This document shows, in pieces, positions 1-6,056 of a stretch of DNA of 9,143 bases. Made by a program: the position numbers and the translations under genes. How positions within the stretch are numbered: position 1 is the stretch's first letter; each line of letters starts with the position of its first letter. Source of the DNA: an uncultured Ruminococcus sp. GTDB lineage: Bacteria; Bacillota; Clostridia; Oscillospirales; Ruminococcaceae. Location: contig CAMCMW010000039.1 of the NCBI GenBank assembly GCA_945876155.1, positions 1-9,143 on the forward strand. Direction: 5' to 3'. The notes below the pieces were generated by a model that had not been told where the DNA came from, ran no database searches, and saw nothing but the letters and a program-made list of their open reading frames with translations.

Positions 1-2
1 TA

Positions 3-506
3 AACTCACGCAAGCCGGACAGTCAGGACATCTGTTTTGTGCCGGACGGTGACTATGCGTCCTTCATAACAACGCACACAGGCGCAGAAATAACAGAGGG
101 TGACTTTCTGAACACTGCCGGAGAGGTAATCGGCAGGCACAGGGGCGTTATAAACTACACCATAGGTCAGCGCCGTGGTATCGGCATATCAATCGGCAGA
201 CCGGCGTATGTCACAGACAAAAACGCCGCTGAAAACACGGTAACAATCGGTGACGAAAGCGATTTGTACCAAACCGAAATCACAGTCCGTGACGTAAACC
301 TTATTTCAATGGATTCACTGCCGGAGGAAATGCACGTCACAGCAAAGGTAAGGTACAGCAGAAACGAAACCCCGGCGGTTATAAGACCCCTTGAAAACGG
401 AGAAGTTCTTGTCAAATTTGAAAAGCCCCAGAGAGCCCCGGCAAAAGGACAGGCGGCAGTTTTCTATGACGGTGATGTGGTAATAGGCGGAGGCACAATA
501 AAATAG
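3..506 (+). CDS. mnmA: tRNA-specific 2-thiouridylase MnmA, C-terminal part (5' end outside window)
   Basis: MnmA uses ATP and a relayed sulfur to make 2-thiouridine at wobble position 34 of tRNAs for Lys, Glu and Gln. The reading frame is open from the left edge (N-S-R-K-P-D-S-Q-D-I-C-F-V-P) to the TAG at 504-506, about 167 residues, so roughly the first half of the protein is missing. The SQDICF motif is the hallmark of the family, and its Cys (codon 33-35) corresponds to the second catalytic cysteine that takes the persulfide. Further on, GRHRGVINYTIGQRRGIGI is the conserved central-domain segment, and the rest fits the C-terminal beta-barrel. The GTG at 39 is an internal Val codon, not a start. 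I see no convincing terminator after the stop. The next gene has its own promoter. Confidence 0.95.
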   Translation, partial: NSRKPDSQDICFVPDGDYASFITTHTGAEITEGDFLNTAGEVIGRHRGVINYTIGQRRGIGISIGRPAYVTDKNAAENTVTIGDESDLYQTEITVRDVNLISMDSLPEEMHVTAKVRYSRNETPAVIRPLENGEVLVKFEKPQRAPAKGQAAVFYDGDVVIGGGTIK

Positions 507-540
507 TGGGATTTTCCGGTTTTTTGGTAACATTTTGCCA

Positions 541-569
541 TTGACAAATTTATATATTAGTGTTAAAGT
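541..569 (+). promoter_or_regulatory. Sigma-A type promoter of the sortase operon
   Basis: A perfect -35 TTGACA (541-546) is followed after 17 bases by TAAAGT (564-569), which matches the -10 consensus at four of six positions. It lies just after mnmA and about 43 bases before the ATG of the secreted protein. It is the only good promoter candidate upstream of the three-gene unit 612-2884. Confidence 0.6.
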
Positions 570-611
570 AATAATATGTAAGTTTTGAAACAATTTATGG
601 AGGGAACACAA

Positions 612-1334
612 ATGAAAAGATTAAAAAGAATAATTGCGGCAATTACTGCCGTTTCATTTATTGCGTTCGGCGGAATTTCAGCTTCTGCAACAACCGCTGA
701 TGACGTTATTGCAGCTGCAAGAGGTGCGGGTATTCTTGACACATACGTTGCACAGCTTGAAAACTTTCTCCGTGCAAACAAGTTCAACTCAGACCAGTAC
801 GACATGATGATTGACGGTCTGGCAAACATCAGAAACATAAGTATGGACGTTGTACGCCAGTATTTCCCGGACGCAGAGTCAATTGACGAATTTTTCGTAG
901 GCTACGAGGGCGGTTCTTCCGACGATACAACAGACGACAGCAGCGATTCAGACAATACTACCCCTACTACAAAGCCGAACCTCACAAAGGACGAACAGAC
1001 AATCCAGGATATGGCACAGCAGATTCAGGACAACATGACCAATGAACAGATGCTTGAGGCTATCCAGGAAGTTATTGACACCGGCAAGAAAATCGGTCTT
1101 GACATCACAGTTGAACAGACAGGCGACAAGAGTTTCACAATGACTGTCAAGGACAAGGACGGCAACGTCAAGCTTGTTGCACCAATAGGCAAGCTTGTTT
1201 CCACAACTGGTGTTGAGGCTCAGCAGCAGGACGGCAGTTTCGTACCAGTTGCTGTGATTTGTACCGCTGTACTGGCTGCCGGGGGAATCGGCGCATACGT
1301 TTTAAGCAGAAAAAACCGCAGAATCGGAGAATAA
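612..1334 (+). CDS. Secreted, C-terminally membrane-anchored surface protein (probable sortase substrate)
   Basis: I do not recognise a named family for this 240-residue protein. The ATG at 612 is chosen because GGAGGG (599-604) sits 7 bases upstream; the in-frame ATG at 585 has no such site. Residues 1-26 form a signal peptide: MKRLKR, a hydrophobic core, and a likely cut after SASA. Residues 27-97 are helical and polar. Residues 98-125 are a Gly/Ser/Asp/Thr-rich linker of cell-surface type. A second polar domain follows (126-195). The C-terminus has a hydrophobic segment (about 210-231) and the basic tail SRKNRR, the layout of a cell-wall sorting signal. The pentapeptide at the normal LPXTG place is VSTTG (196-200), so the motif is not canonical. 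A sortase gene starts 4 bases after the stop, which supports a sortase-substrate pair. The protein could instead simply stay in the membrane. Confidence 0.75.
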   Translation: MKRLKRIIAAITAVSFIAFGGISASATTADDVIAAARGAGILDTYVAQLENFLRANKFNSDQYDMMIDGLANIRNISMDVVRQYFPDAESIDEFFVGYEGGSSDDTTDDSSDSDNTTPTTKPNLTKDEQTIQDMAQQIQDNMTNEQMLEAIQEVIDTGKKIGLDITVEQTGDKSFTMTVKDKDGNVKLVAPIGKLVSTTGVEAQQQDGSFVPVAVICTAVLAAGGIGAYVLSRKNRRIGE

Positions 1335-1338
1335 GCTT

Positions 1339-1980
1339 ATGCCTGAAAATAAAAAAAAGGGTAAGGCAGTCCTGTTTTTAACTCCGGTAACAGTCCTTGC
1401 GGTGTGCGCTGCCATAATTACAGCTATGGGATATATGCCCTTCAAAAAGGCTATGAACTACACAAACGTTCTCTTTTCAGCTGAAATCCCTCACGAGGAA
1501 GTCAGCGAGATAAAGTACGACACCAAGGAAGTTGAGGAGGAGCTGGACGACGGCAGTAAAATCGTGTATCCGTCCTTCGGCGCTGAATACGCTACCCTTA
1601 AAATTGAATCAATCGGTCTTGAGGCACCGGTTATATGGGGCGATACAAGTGACCTGCTGCAAAACGGCGTGTGCCAGTACACAGGCTCGGCTTATATCGG
1701 TCTGACTGGAAACGTTGTCCTTGCTGCACACTGCAACACTTTCTTCCTTGACCTGGGAGAAATGAAACCGGGTGACACAGCTGTATTGACAACCTCATAC
1801 GGTGAATTTACCTACCGCATGACTGAACAGGTCTTTTTCAAGGACACCAACAACGAGTACCTCTACCCCACAGACGACGACCGCCTTACTATGTATACCT
1901 GCTACGGCAATCTTCTGGGTCCTACCGAGGACAGACTTGCAGTTATCTGCGAGCTTGTCGAGAAGAAATTCTATGAATAA
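1339..1980 (+). CDS. Sortase, probably class D/E-like
   Basis: Sortases are membrane-bound cysteine transpeptidases that cut a C-terminal sorting signal and join the protein to peptidoglycan or a pilus. This 213-residue protein has an N-terminal membrane segment (about 10-33), a polar linker, and a catalytic domain from about residue 80. The triad can be placed: His131 in VVLAAHCN, Cys188 in LTMYTCYG, and Arg199 in EDRLAVIC. The TLxTC-like context around the Cys, the spacing, and the single N-terminal anchor fit class D or E better than A or B, but this class call is from memory of motifs. A second cysteine directly follows the catalytic His (Cys132), which is unusual. GGAGA at 1326-1330 lies 8 bases before the ATG. 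It is the middle gene of an operon with a secreted partner upstream and a membrane protein 13 bases downstream. Confidence 0.88.
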   Translation: MPENKKKGKAVLFLTPVTVLAVCAAIITAMGYMPFKKAMNYTNVLFSAEIPHEEVSEIKYDTKEVEEELDDGSKIVYPSFGAEYATLKIESIGLEAPVIWGDTSDLLQNGVCQYTGSAYIGLTGNVVLAAHCNTFFLDLGEMKPGDTAVLTTSYGEFTYRMTEQVFFKDTNNEYLYPTDDDRLTMYTCYGNLLGPTEDRLAVICELVEKKFYE

Positions 1981-1993
1981 AGGGGACGCAGAA

Positions 1994-2884
1994 ATGAAAA
2001 GATTTAAACATTATTTCCCCAATTATATTCTGACAGTTATACTTGTCTTTGCCATATCCGGTCTGTCACTGTTCTCAATGATTTCCGAAAGTCTGCTTTC
2101 ACCGTCATTTTACATATCATCAGTGGAAAAGCATGGTATCTATCAGCGTGTAATCAACTATGCAGAAGATTACTTTGAAAAGAATTATGCGGTATCAAGT
2201 ATTCCCTCTGAAATATATATGGACGGTCTTGATGAAGAAATTGTCAAGCAGGCTGTGGACGGGAAAATCAATTCTTTCTTTGACTATGTAAGCGGTAAAA
2301 CGGATAAGATAGAGGAAACTGAAATTGACTTCTCACAGCTTGAAGAAAATATTACCGGTTTTTTCAACGAGTTTGCAGAGGAAAACAATGTAGAGCTTAA
2401 CGATGCGTTTAAAAAGCAGCTTGACAAGACAATCAAGGCTGCAGAAACTGACATCAACGCATTTACCAATATTTTCATGCTTGACTATATTGAAAAAACC
2501 GGTATTCCACAGAAAATCAGAAAGGTTTATCCGATAGTTTCACCAGCATTCTATGCTTTTATTGCGGTTACGGCTATATGCGTTATTCTGCTGGTACTGC
2601 TTAATATAAAGGAAATCAAATCTTTCCTGTACTGGCTTTCGGTATCCGGTCTGTGTTCAGCCGTCATAATGCTCATACCCTGCATTATACTTAAATCTAC
2701 AGACTATTTCAGCAGGCTTATTATGCGAACCGATTATGTCTATTTTGCAGTGACCGGTCTTCTTAATGACACGGTAGATTCACTTATGAATTTGCAGCTT
2801 GTGATACTGGCAGCGTCGGCAGTTATTATGGTTTTGTACATCATAGCCGCAGCAATTTCCGGAAGAAAAGAGAAGAATAGTTAA
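1994..2884 (+). CDS. Membrane protein of unknown function in the sortase operon
   Basis: I do not recognise this 296-residue protein. The ATG at 1994 has AGGGG (1981-1985) 8 bases upstream and gives a natural N-terminus (MKRFKHYF, then a hydrophobic stretch). An earlier in-frame ATG at 1973 overlaps the end of the sortase gene and has a poorer site. Predicted segments are one near the N-terminus (about 11-31), then a long polar, acidic, helix-rich region (about 33-180), then three close membrane segments (about 182-205, 211-233 and 267-289). If the N-terminus is inside, the large domain is outside the cell. The last residues are basic and polar (RKEKNS). Because it is last in the sortase operon, a role beside the sortase and its substrate, such as scaffold or presentation, is possible. 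That is inference only. Confidence 0.75.
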   Translation: MKRFKHYFPNYILTVILVFAISGLSLFSMISESLLSPSFYISSVEKHGIYQRVINYAEDYFEKNYAVSSIPSEIYMDGLDEEIVKQAVDGKINSFFDYVSGKTDKIEETEIDFSQLEENITGFFNEFAEENNVELNDAFKKQLDKTIKAAETDINAFTNIFMLDYIEKTGIPQKIRKVYPIVSPAFYAFIAVTAICVILLVLLNIKEIKSFLYWLSVSGLCSAVIMLIPCIILKSTDYFSRLIMRTDYVYFAVTGLLNDTVDSLMNLQLVILAASAVIMVLYIIAAAISGRKEKNS

Positions 2885-2888
2885 TTTC

Positions 2889-2918
2889 AACCCCCTGTTC
2901 CAGTGAGCAGGGGGTTTG
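2889..2918 (+). terminator. Rho-independent terminator after the sortase operon
   Basis: The 9-base arms AACCCCCTG (2889-2897) and CAGGGGGTT (2908-2916) pair around a 10-base loop, starting 5 bases after the stop codon. The T run is short (TTTGT), so termination may be leaky. The hairpin at 3221-3247 could act as a backup. Confidence 0.7.
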
Positions 2919-2937
2919 TCAAACAAGTTAAACTATG

Positions 2938-3180
2938 CCCGCCGAACGGCGAAATAAAAGTTTCGCTCAAGCCTTTTCAAAGGCTTGCGGGGTGCATGGG
3001 GCAGAGCCCCTGCTCGCCCTCCGCAGAGGGCGAAACTCCCTAAAGCCGCTGTTCAAAGAAAGCAAAATCAGTAAAAGTATCATTAAAAGTAAGCTATGCA
3101 AAAAGATAATTATTCACGGCGGCTTTTTTCATTTAAGAGCAAAGCGATTTAAATGAACCGCCGTCAGGCGGCGAAAAACT
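2938..3180 (+). repeat. Structured intergenic repeat, copy A (plus orientation)
   Basis: About 243 bases made of nested palindromes, also present inverted at 3265-3505 and, truncated, at 9098. In order: CGCCG-aa-CGGCG (2940-2951); AGTTTCGC (2959-2966), which pairs with GCGAAACT (3030-3037) and encloses three hairpins, AAGCCTTT-tc-AAAGGCTT (2969-2986), GGGGC-aga-GCCCC (2998-3010) and GCCCTC-cgca-GAGGGC (3016-3031). An AT-rich stretch of about 79 bases follows, then CGGCGG (3117-3122) pairing with CCGCCG (3158-3163) around an inner TCATTTAA/TTAAATGA stem. The last part is a CCGCC-gtca-GGCGG hairpin (3158-3171), an alternative partner for the CCGCC. No transposase gene or clear target duplication is visible. 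An open frame through it (2935-3156) is judged spurious. Confidence 0.85.
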
Positions 3181-3220
3181 AAAGGTGCAAATCAAGTGAA
3201 ATCTAAGAACATAAACAAAC

Positions 3221-3257
3221 AACCCTCTGAAAATTTCTCAGAGGGTTACTTTATTTG
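3221..3257. terminator. Terminator-like hairpin between the two inverted repeat copies
   Basis: AACCCTCTGA (3221-3230) and TCAGAGGGTT (3238-3247) form a perfect 10-bp stem with a 7-base loop. It is followed on the plus strand by ACTTTATTTG and on the minus strand by GTTTGTTTATG, so it could stop transcription either way, with interrupted T runs. No gene lies next to it. It may catch readthrough from the sortase operon or be part of the repeat structure. Confidence 0.55.
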
Positions 3258-3264
3258 TATCGTC

Positions 3265-3505
3265 AGTTTTTTCGCCTATCGGCGGTCATTCAATACGCTG
3301 TCGCTGTTGAATGACAAAGCCGCCGTGAGTAATCTGGATTTTGGTTAGCTGGTTATATACTCTTAGTTTACGTCTTTTTGCGAAAAAACACGGCGGCTTT
3401 TAAGGAGTTTCGCTCACTGCGGTGAGCGACAAGGGGGCTTTGCCCCCATTGACCCCCACAGCCTTTGAAAAGGCTGGCGAAACTTTTGGTTCGCCGTTCG
3501 GCGGG
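3265..3505 (-). repeat. Structured intergenic repeat, copy B (inverted relative to copy A)
   Basis: Read on the minus strand, this follows copy A module by module: CGCCG-aa-CGGCG (3492-3503), the outer AGTTTCGC/GCGAAACT pair (3406-3413 with 3477-3484), and hairpins at 3460-3475, 3433-3447 and 3412-3427. The distal element is CGGCGG/CCGCCG with an inner TCATTCAA/TTGAATGA stem (3280-3325). The outer-stem module spans exactly 79 bases in both copies. The stems differ from copy A by paired substitutions (see findings). Matching points in the two copies add up to about 6443, so together they form one large imperfect palindrome centred near 3222. The open frame on the minus strand across it (3368-3697) is judged spurious. 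Confidence 0.85.
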
Positions 3506-3585
3506 GTTAGGTTGACTGTTTTTGGGAGGGTTGTCGTACTGGTATATATTGCTGAATAAAATCCGACATTTTTCGATATTTTCTA

Positions 3586-3614
3586 TTGACAATGCAGCAG
3601 TATAAGTGTATAAT
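3586..3614 (+). promoter_or_regulatory. Consensus promoter of the SAM riboswitch-metK unit
   Basis: A perfect TTGACA (3586-3591), a 17-base spacer and a perfect TATAAT (3609-3614). The expected start of transcription is near 3621, about 14 bases before the riboswitch P1 stem. With so strong a promoter, control must lie mainly in the riboswitch. Confidence 0.92.
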
Positions 3615-3634
3615 AGAATCAAGAAATAATTTCG

Positions 3635-3735
3635 CCTTATCAAGAGTGGTGGAGGAACAGGTCCTGTGAAGCCCGGCAACCTGATGTGTAACAACAAAAA
3701 GGTGCTAATTCCTGCGGTTTATCCGAGAGATGAGG
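3635..3735 (+). promoter_or_regulatory. SAM-I (S-box) riboswitch aptamer
   Basis: It binds S-adenosylmethionine in the nascent RNA and turns off the downstream gene when SAM is plentiful. The conserved S-box pieces are all present in order: TATCAAGAG, GGTGGAGG, TGAAGCCCGGCAACC, AAGGTGCTAATTCC, and the closing GAGAGATGAGG. The P1 stem is CCTTATC (3635-3641) with GATGAGG (3729-3735), including one G-U pair. It sits between a consensus promoter and an intrinsic terminator, directly before metK, the gene for the enzyme that makes SAM. TCCGAG (3722-3727) can pair with TTCGGA (3758-3763) in the terminator's 5' arm, a plausible antiterminator. Confidence 0.96.
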
Positions 3736-3753
3736 ATTTTTTATAAAAATCAC

Positions 3754-3784
3754 AGCGTTCGGAAAGTCCGGACGCTTTTTCTTT
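3754..3784 (+). terminator. Riboswitch-controlled intrinsic terminator (attenuator)
   Basis: AGCGTTCGGA (3754-3763) pairs with TCCGGACGCT (3767-3776), with one G-U pair and a 3-base loop, followed by TTTTTCTTT. It is the expression platform of the SAM-I riboswitch and stops transcription about 50 bases before the metK start codon when SAM is bound. Confidence 0.92.
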
Positions 3785-3833
3785 AATATGGGTGAATAGT
3801 TTCTGAAAATTTTTTGAAAGGACTAAAAAAGAC

Positions 3834-5030
3834 ATGGCAGAAATGGTAAAAAAGTTTTTTACATCTGAATCAGTAACAGAAGGACATCCTGACAAAATCT
3901 GTGACCAGATCTCAGACGCTGTTCTGGACGCACTCCTGGAACAGGACCCTCAGTCAAGGGTTGCCTGTGAAACTGTATGCACAACAGGTATGATTATGTG
4001 CATGGGTGAAATCAGCACAAAGGGTTACGCTGATATCTCAAAAATCGCAAGACAGGTAGTAGTTGACATCGGCTACGACAGAGCAAAGTTCGGCTTTGAC
4101 GGCTACACCTGTTCTGTTATCACAACTATCGACGAGCAGTCCGGCGATATTGCAATGGGCGTCAACGAGGCTCTTGAATCAAAAGAGGGCGAAATGGACG
4201 ACGATAATTCAACCGGTGCCGGTGACCAGGGACTTATGTTCGGTTACGCCTGCAACGAAACTCCGGAGCTTATGCCAATGCCGATTTCTATGGCTCACAA
4301 GCTTGCAATGAAACTTACTGAAGTGAGAAAGGACGGTACACTCCGTTATCTCCGTCCGGACGGCAAAACTCAGGTTACTGTTGAGTACGACGGTGACAAA
4401 CCTGTAAGAATCGAAACAATCGTTGTTTCCTCACAGCACGCACCGGAAATTTCTCTCGACCAGATTAAAAAGGACGTTATGGAATACGTTATCAAGCCTG
4501 TTGTTCCGGCAGAACTGCTTGACGAAAACACCAAGTATTACATCAACCCCACAGGCAGATTTGTTATCGGCGGTCCTCAGGGCGACAGCGGTCTGACAGG
4601 AAGAAAGATTATCGTTGACACCTACGGCGGCTATTCACGCCACGGCGGCGGTGCATTCTCCGGTAAGGACCCGACAAAGGTTGACAGGTCTGCGGCTTAT
4701 GCGGCAAGATACATTGCAAAGAACATTGTTGCTGCCGGACTGGCTGACAAGTGCGAGGTTCAGCTGGCTTACGCTATCGGTGTTGCAAGACCGGTTTCAG
4801 TCCTCATTGACACATTCGGCACAGGCAAGGTTGACGAAAACAAGCTCTCAGCGGCGGTTGAAAAGGTGTTCGATTTAAGACCGGACGCAATCATCAAAAT
4901 GCTTGACCTCAGAAAGCCACAGTACAGAAAGCTTGCGGCTTACGGTCACATGGGACGTGAAGACCTGGGCGTTGCGTGGGAAAAGACTGATAAGGTTGAG
5001 GCAATCAAGAAGGCTCTCAGTGAAGTTTGA
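3834..5030 (+). CDS. metK: S-adenosylmethionine synthetase (methionine adenosyltransferase)
   Basis: This cytosolic enzyme makes SAM from methionine and ATP, releasing phosphate and diphosphate. The 398-residue length is normal for bacterial MetK. Visible signatures are [21 protein letters not shown] at residues 10-30, with the active-site His18 and Asp20; [12 protein letters not shown] (128-139); [20 protein letters not shown] (247-266); and the glycine-rich [16 protein letters not shown] (271-286), with the Lys and Asp that bind ATP phosphates and metal. The start at 3834 uses AAAGGA (3817-3822), a slightly long 11-base spacing; the in-frame ATG at 3843 is farther away. The gene stands alone between the SAM-I riboswitch, which provides feedback control, and its own terminator. 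Nothing in it looks truncated or unusual. Confidence 0.98.
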   Translation: MAEMVKKFFTSESVTEGHPDKICDQISDAVLDALLEQDPQSRVACETVCTTGMIMCMGEISTKGYADISKIARQVVVDIGYDRAKFGFDGYTCSVITTIDEQSGDIAMGVNEALESKEGEMDDDNSTGAGDQGLMFGYACNETPELMPMPISMAHKLAMKLTEVRKDGTLRYLRPDGKTQVTVEYDGDKPVRIETIVVSSQHAPEISLDQIKKDVMEYVIKPVVPAELLDENTKYYINPTGRFVIGGPQGDSGLTGRKIIVDTYGGYSRHGGGAFSGKDPTKVDRSAAYAARYIAKNIVAAGLADKCEVQLAYAIGVARPVSVLIDTFGTGKVDENKLSAAVEKVFDLRPDAIIKMLDLRKPQYRKLAAYGHMGREDLGVAWEKTDKVEAIKKALSEV

Positions 5031-5048
5031 TATTTAAATGAAACATAC

Positions 5049-5082
5049 AATCCCTGATTAATCTGAATCAGGGATTTTTTTA
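5049..5082 (+). terminator. Rho-independent terminator of metK
   Basis: AATCCCTGATT (5049-5059) pairs with AATCAGGGATT (5066-5076) around a 6-base loop, followed by a T run to 5082 broken by one A. It lies 18 bases after the stop codon. Confidence 0.93.
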
Positions 5083-5102
5083 TTGTAATATGACTTTTTA
5101 AA

Positions 5103-5120
5103 AGTGCGGTATTTGTCACA
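5103..5120. promoter_or_regulatory. Weak operator-like dyad, site 1
   Basis: AGTGC-N8-TCACA matches each half of the stronger sites 2 and 3 at four of five bases and has the same 8-base spacer. Its centre is 68 bp before that of site 2. Taken alone it would not be called; it is listed because of the spacing. Confidence 0.3.
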
Positions 5121-5170
5121 GACTACAAATATTATTTTTCTTCAAAAGTTATTTTGTGTATAAAAGCGAA

Positions 5171-5188
5171 AGTGATTAAAATGTCACT
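5171..5188. promoter_or_regulatory. Operator-like dyad, site 2 (upstream of -35)
   Basis: A perfect AGTGA-N8-TCACT dyad, extended to AAAGTGA/TCACTTT (5169-5190). It ends 6-8 bases before the -35 box of the membrane protein/Xre operon. The same dyad recurs at 5237-5254. A likely binder is the Xre-type protein encoded second in that operon, which would make it autoregulatory. The binder is inferred. Confidence 0.55.
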
Positions 5189-5195
5189 TTATATA

Positions 5196-5224
5196 TTGAC
5201 ACAGGCATTAAGATGTGATATACT
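5196..5224 (+). promoter_or_regulatory. Promoter of the membrane protein/Xre operon
   Basis: A perfect TTGACA (5196-5201), a 17-base spacer, and TATACT (5219-5224), five of six to consensus. Transcription should start near 5231, giving a leader of about 57 bases that contains dyad site 3. Two perfect AGTGA-N8-TCACT dyads flank the promoter, which suggests repression. Confidence 0.85.
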
Positions 5225-5236
5225 TGTAACATCGCA

Positions 5237-5254
5237 AGTGACAAAAACATCACT
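5237..5254. promoter_or_regulatory. Operator-like dyad, site 3 (downstream of the start of transcription)
   Basis: A perfect AGTGA-N8-TCACT dyad with the same half sites and spacer as site 2 but a different spacer sequence (caaaaaca against ttaaaatg). Its centre lies 66 bp from that of site 2, with the promoter between them. Confidence 0.55.
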
Positions 5255-5287
5255 AAAAGCAAACATGACATTATGGAGGAAATTATC

Positions 5288-5770
5288 ATGAAAAAAAGCA
5301 GCAAAGAAAAGAAAATTATTTCACTGGAAAAGTTTCACAGAACAAAGCTTATCGGCTCAGTATGCGGATTTATCACAGCGCTTATTCTTGTTATTTCAAA
5401 CGGAATACTGGAAACTGATACACCGTTATGGCTTGTAATACCGCTGGCTATTATGATAATTCCATTTATTGTATGCTTTGCATTTATTATCAGCTGGTCA
5501 GCAGGAAAAGAGATAGAAAATCATGACGAGCTTTCCATGCACAATCTGAACAAAGCCCATTCACAGATATTTGCAGGATTTTCCGGACTTATCAGCGTTG
5601 CTTTGATTATTTCTTTTTTCTGGGACAAACCTGTCACAGTCAATATTGACGGAAACTTGTTCTTTATTTTTGTCATGGGACTGTATGCAATGTACAACGC
5701 ATTTGAAAGCGGATTATTTCTCTGCAATGAAAAGAAAATGAGCATAGAAAGCGGGCAGGAAGATGAATGA
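5288..5770 (+). CDS. Small four-segment membrane protein paired with an Xre regulator
   Basis: I do not recognise a named function for this 160-residue protein. The ATG at 5288 is chosen because GGAGGA (5275-5280) lies 7 bases upstream; the in-frame ATG at 5273 overlaps that site. The first 19 residues are strongly basic (MKKSSKEKK). Four hydrophobic segments follow: about 20-40, 47-70, 93-112 and 123-146. Between the second and third is a polar stretch with [14 protein letters not shown], and the tail is polar and acidic. The DE..KA pattern before the third segment resembles small membrane protein families often found beside Xre regulators; this is a loose likeness, not an assignment. Its end overlaps the next gene by 8 bases, so the two are probably translated together. 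Confidence 0.8.
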   Translation: MKKSSKEKKIISLEKFHRTKLIGSVCGFITALILVISNGILETDTPLWLVIPLAIMIIPFIVCFAFIISWSAGKEIENHDELSMHNLNKAHSQIFAGFSGLISVALIISFFWDKPVTVNIDGNLFFIFVMGLYAMYNAFESGLFLCNEKKMSIESGQEDE

Positions 5771-5984
5771 AACTAACTTTGTGTTACATACAAAAATAAA
5801 AGAATACCGAACGCAGTTCAATATCAAGCAGAGTGAGCTTGCTGAAAAGGTCGGGGTAAGGCGTGAAACCATTGTAAGACTTGAAAAAGGGCTGTATAAC
5901 CCATCGCTTAAGCTTGCCATGGATATTGCAAAAGTTTTCGGCACAACTGTTGAAAGCTTATTTGAATTTGAGGATAATAAGTAA
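5763..5984 (+). CDS. Xre-family helix-turn-helix transcriptional regulator
   Basis: A 73-residue protein that is almost wholly one DNA-binding domain of the Cro/C1 type. The signature is at residues 22-43: [22 protein letters not shown], followed by [23 protein letters not shown], the usual last helices of this short group. There is no sensor domain, so a signal would have to act through a partner, possibly the membrane protein whose gene it overlaps by 8 bases. AGGAAG just before the ATG serves as ribosome binding site within the end of the previous gene. It probably controls its own operon through the AGTGA-N8-TCACT dyads around the promoter at 5196. The family call is firm; the target is inferred. 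Confidence 0.93.
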   Translation: MNETNFVLHTKIKEYRTQFNIKQSELAEKVGVRRETIVRLEKGLYNPSLKLAMDIAKVFGTTVESLFEFEDNK

Positions 5985-6015
5985 TACCCCACTCAGTTCA
6001 AAATACATATTATAA

Positions 6016-6056
6016 AAAAGACTGAATCCACAATGGAATCCAGTCTTTTATTTTTA
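6016..6056. terminator. Bidirectional terminator between convergent genes
   Basis: AAAAGACTG (6016-6024) pairs with CAGTCTTTT (6041-6049), with an inner TCCA/TGGA stem. T runs lie on both sides: TTTTATTTTT on plus, and TTTTTTATA on minus. It serves the Xre gene ending at 5984 and the lipoprotein gene, whose stop codon lies at its edge. Confidence 0.85.

Noticed and set aside
520..537. Possible terminator after mnmA (TGGTAA/TTGCCA)
   Set aside because: The stem is only 6 pairs with one G-U and no T run follows, so it is too weak to call.
559..571. A 13-base identity (AGTGTTAAAGTAA) between 559-571 and 9018-9030
   Set aside because: Both lie in AT-rich promoter regions and nothing else around them matches, so chance or shared promoter composition explains it.
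2935..3156. A 73-codon open frame on plus inside repeat copy A
   Set aside because: It is built from the palindromic repeat and has no ribosome binding site. Copy B gives a similar peptide (PAERR.KSFA...) only because the DNA is homologous, and copy C has a TGA in the same frame.
2938..3505. CRISPR array
   Set aside because: The repeats are inverted, about 245 bases long and few, with no regular short direct repeats or spacers and no cas genes.
2938..3505. Insertion sequence with transposase
   Set aside because: No coding region of suitable length or motif lies within or next to the repeats, and no target duplication is visible. A non-autonomous element remains possible.
3368..3697. A 109-codon open frame on minus across repeat copy B and the metK leader
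   Set aside because: It starts inside the SAM-I riboswitch on the opposite strand, runs through the metK promoter and then the repeat, and has no recognisable protein motif.
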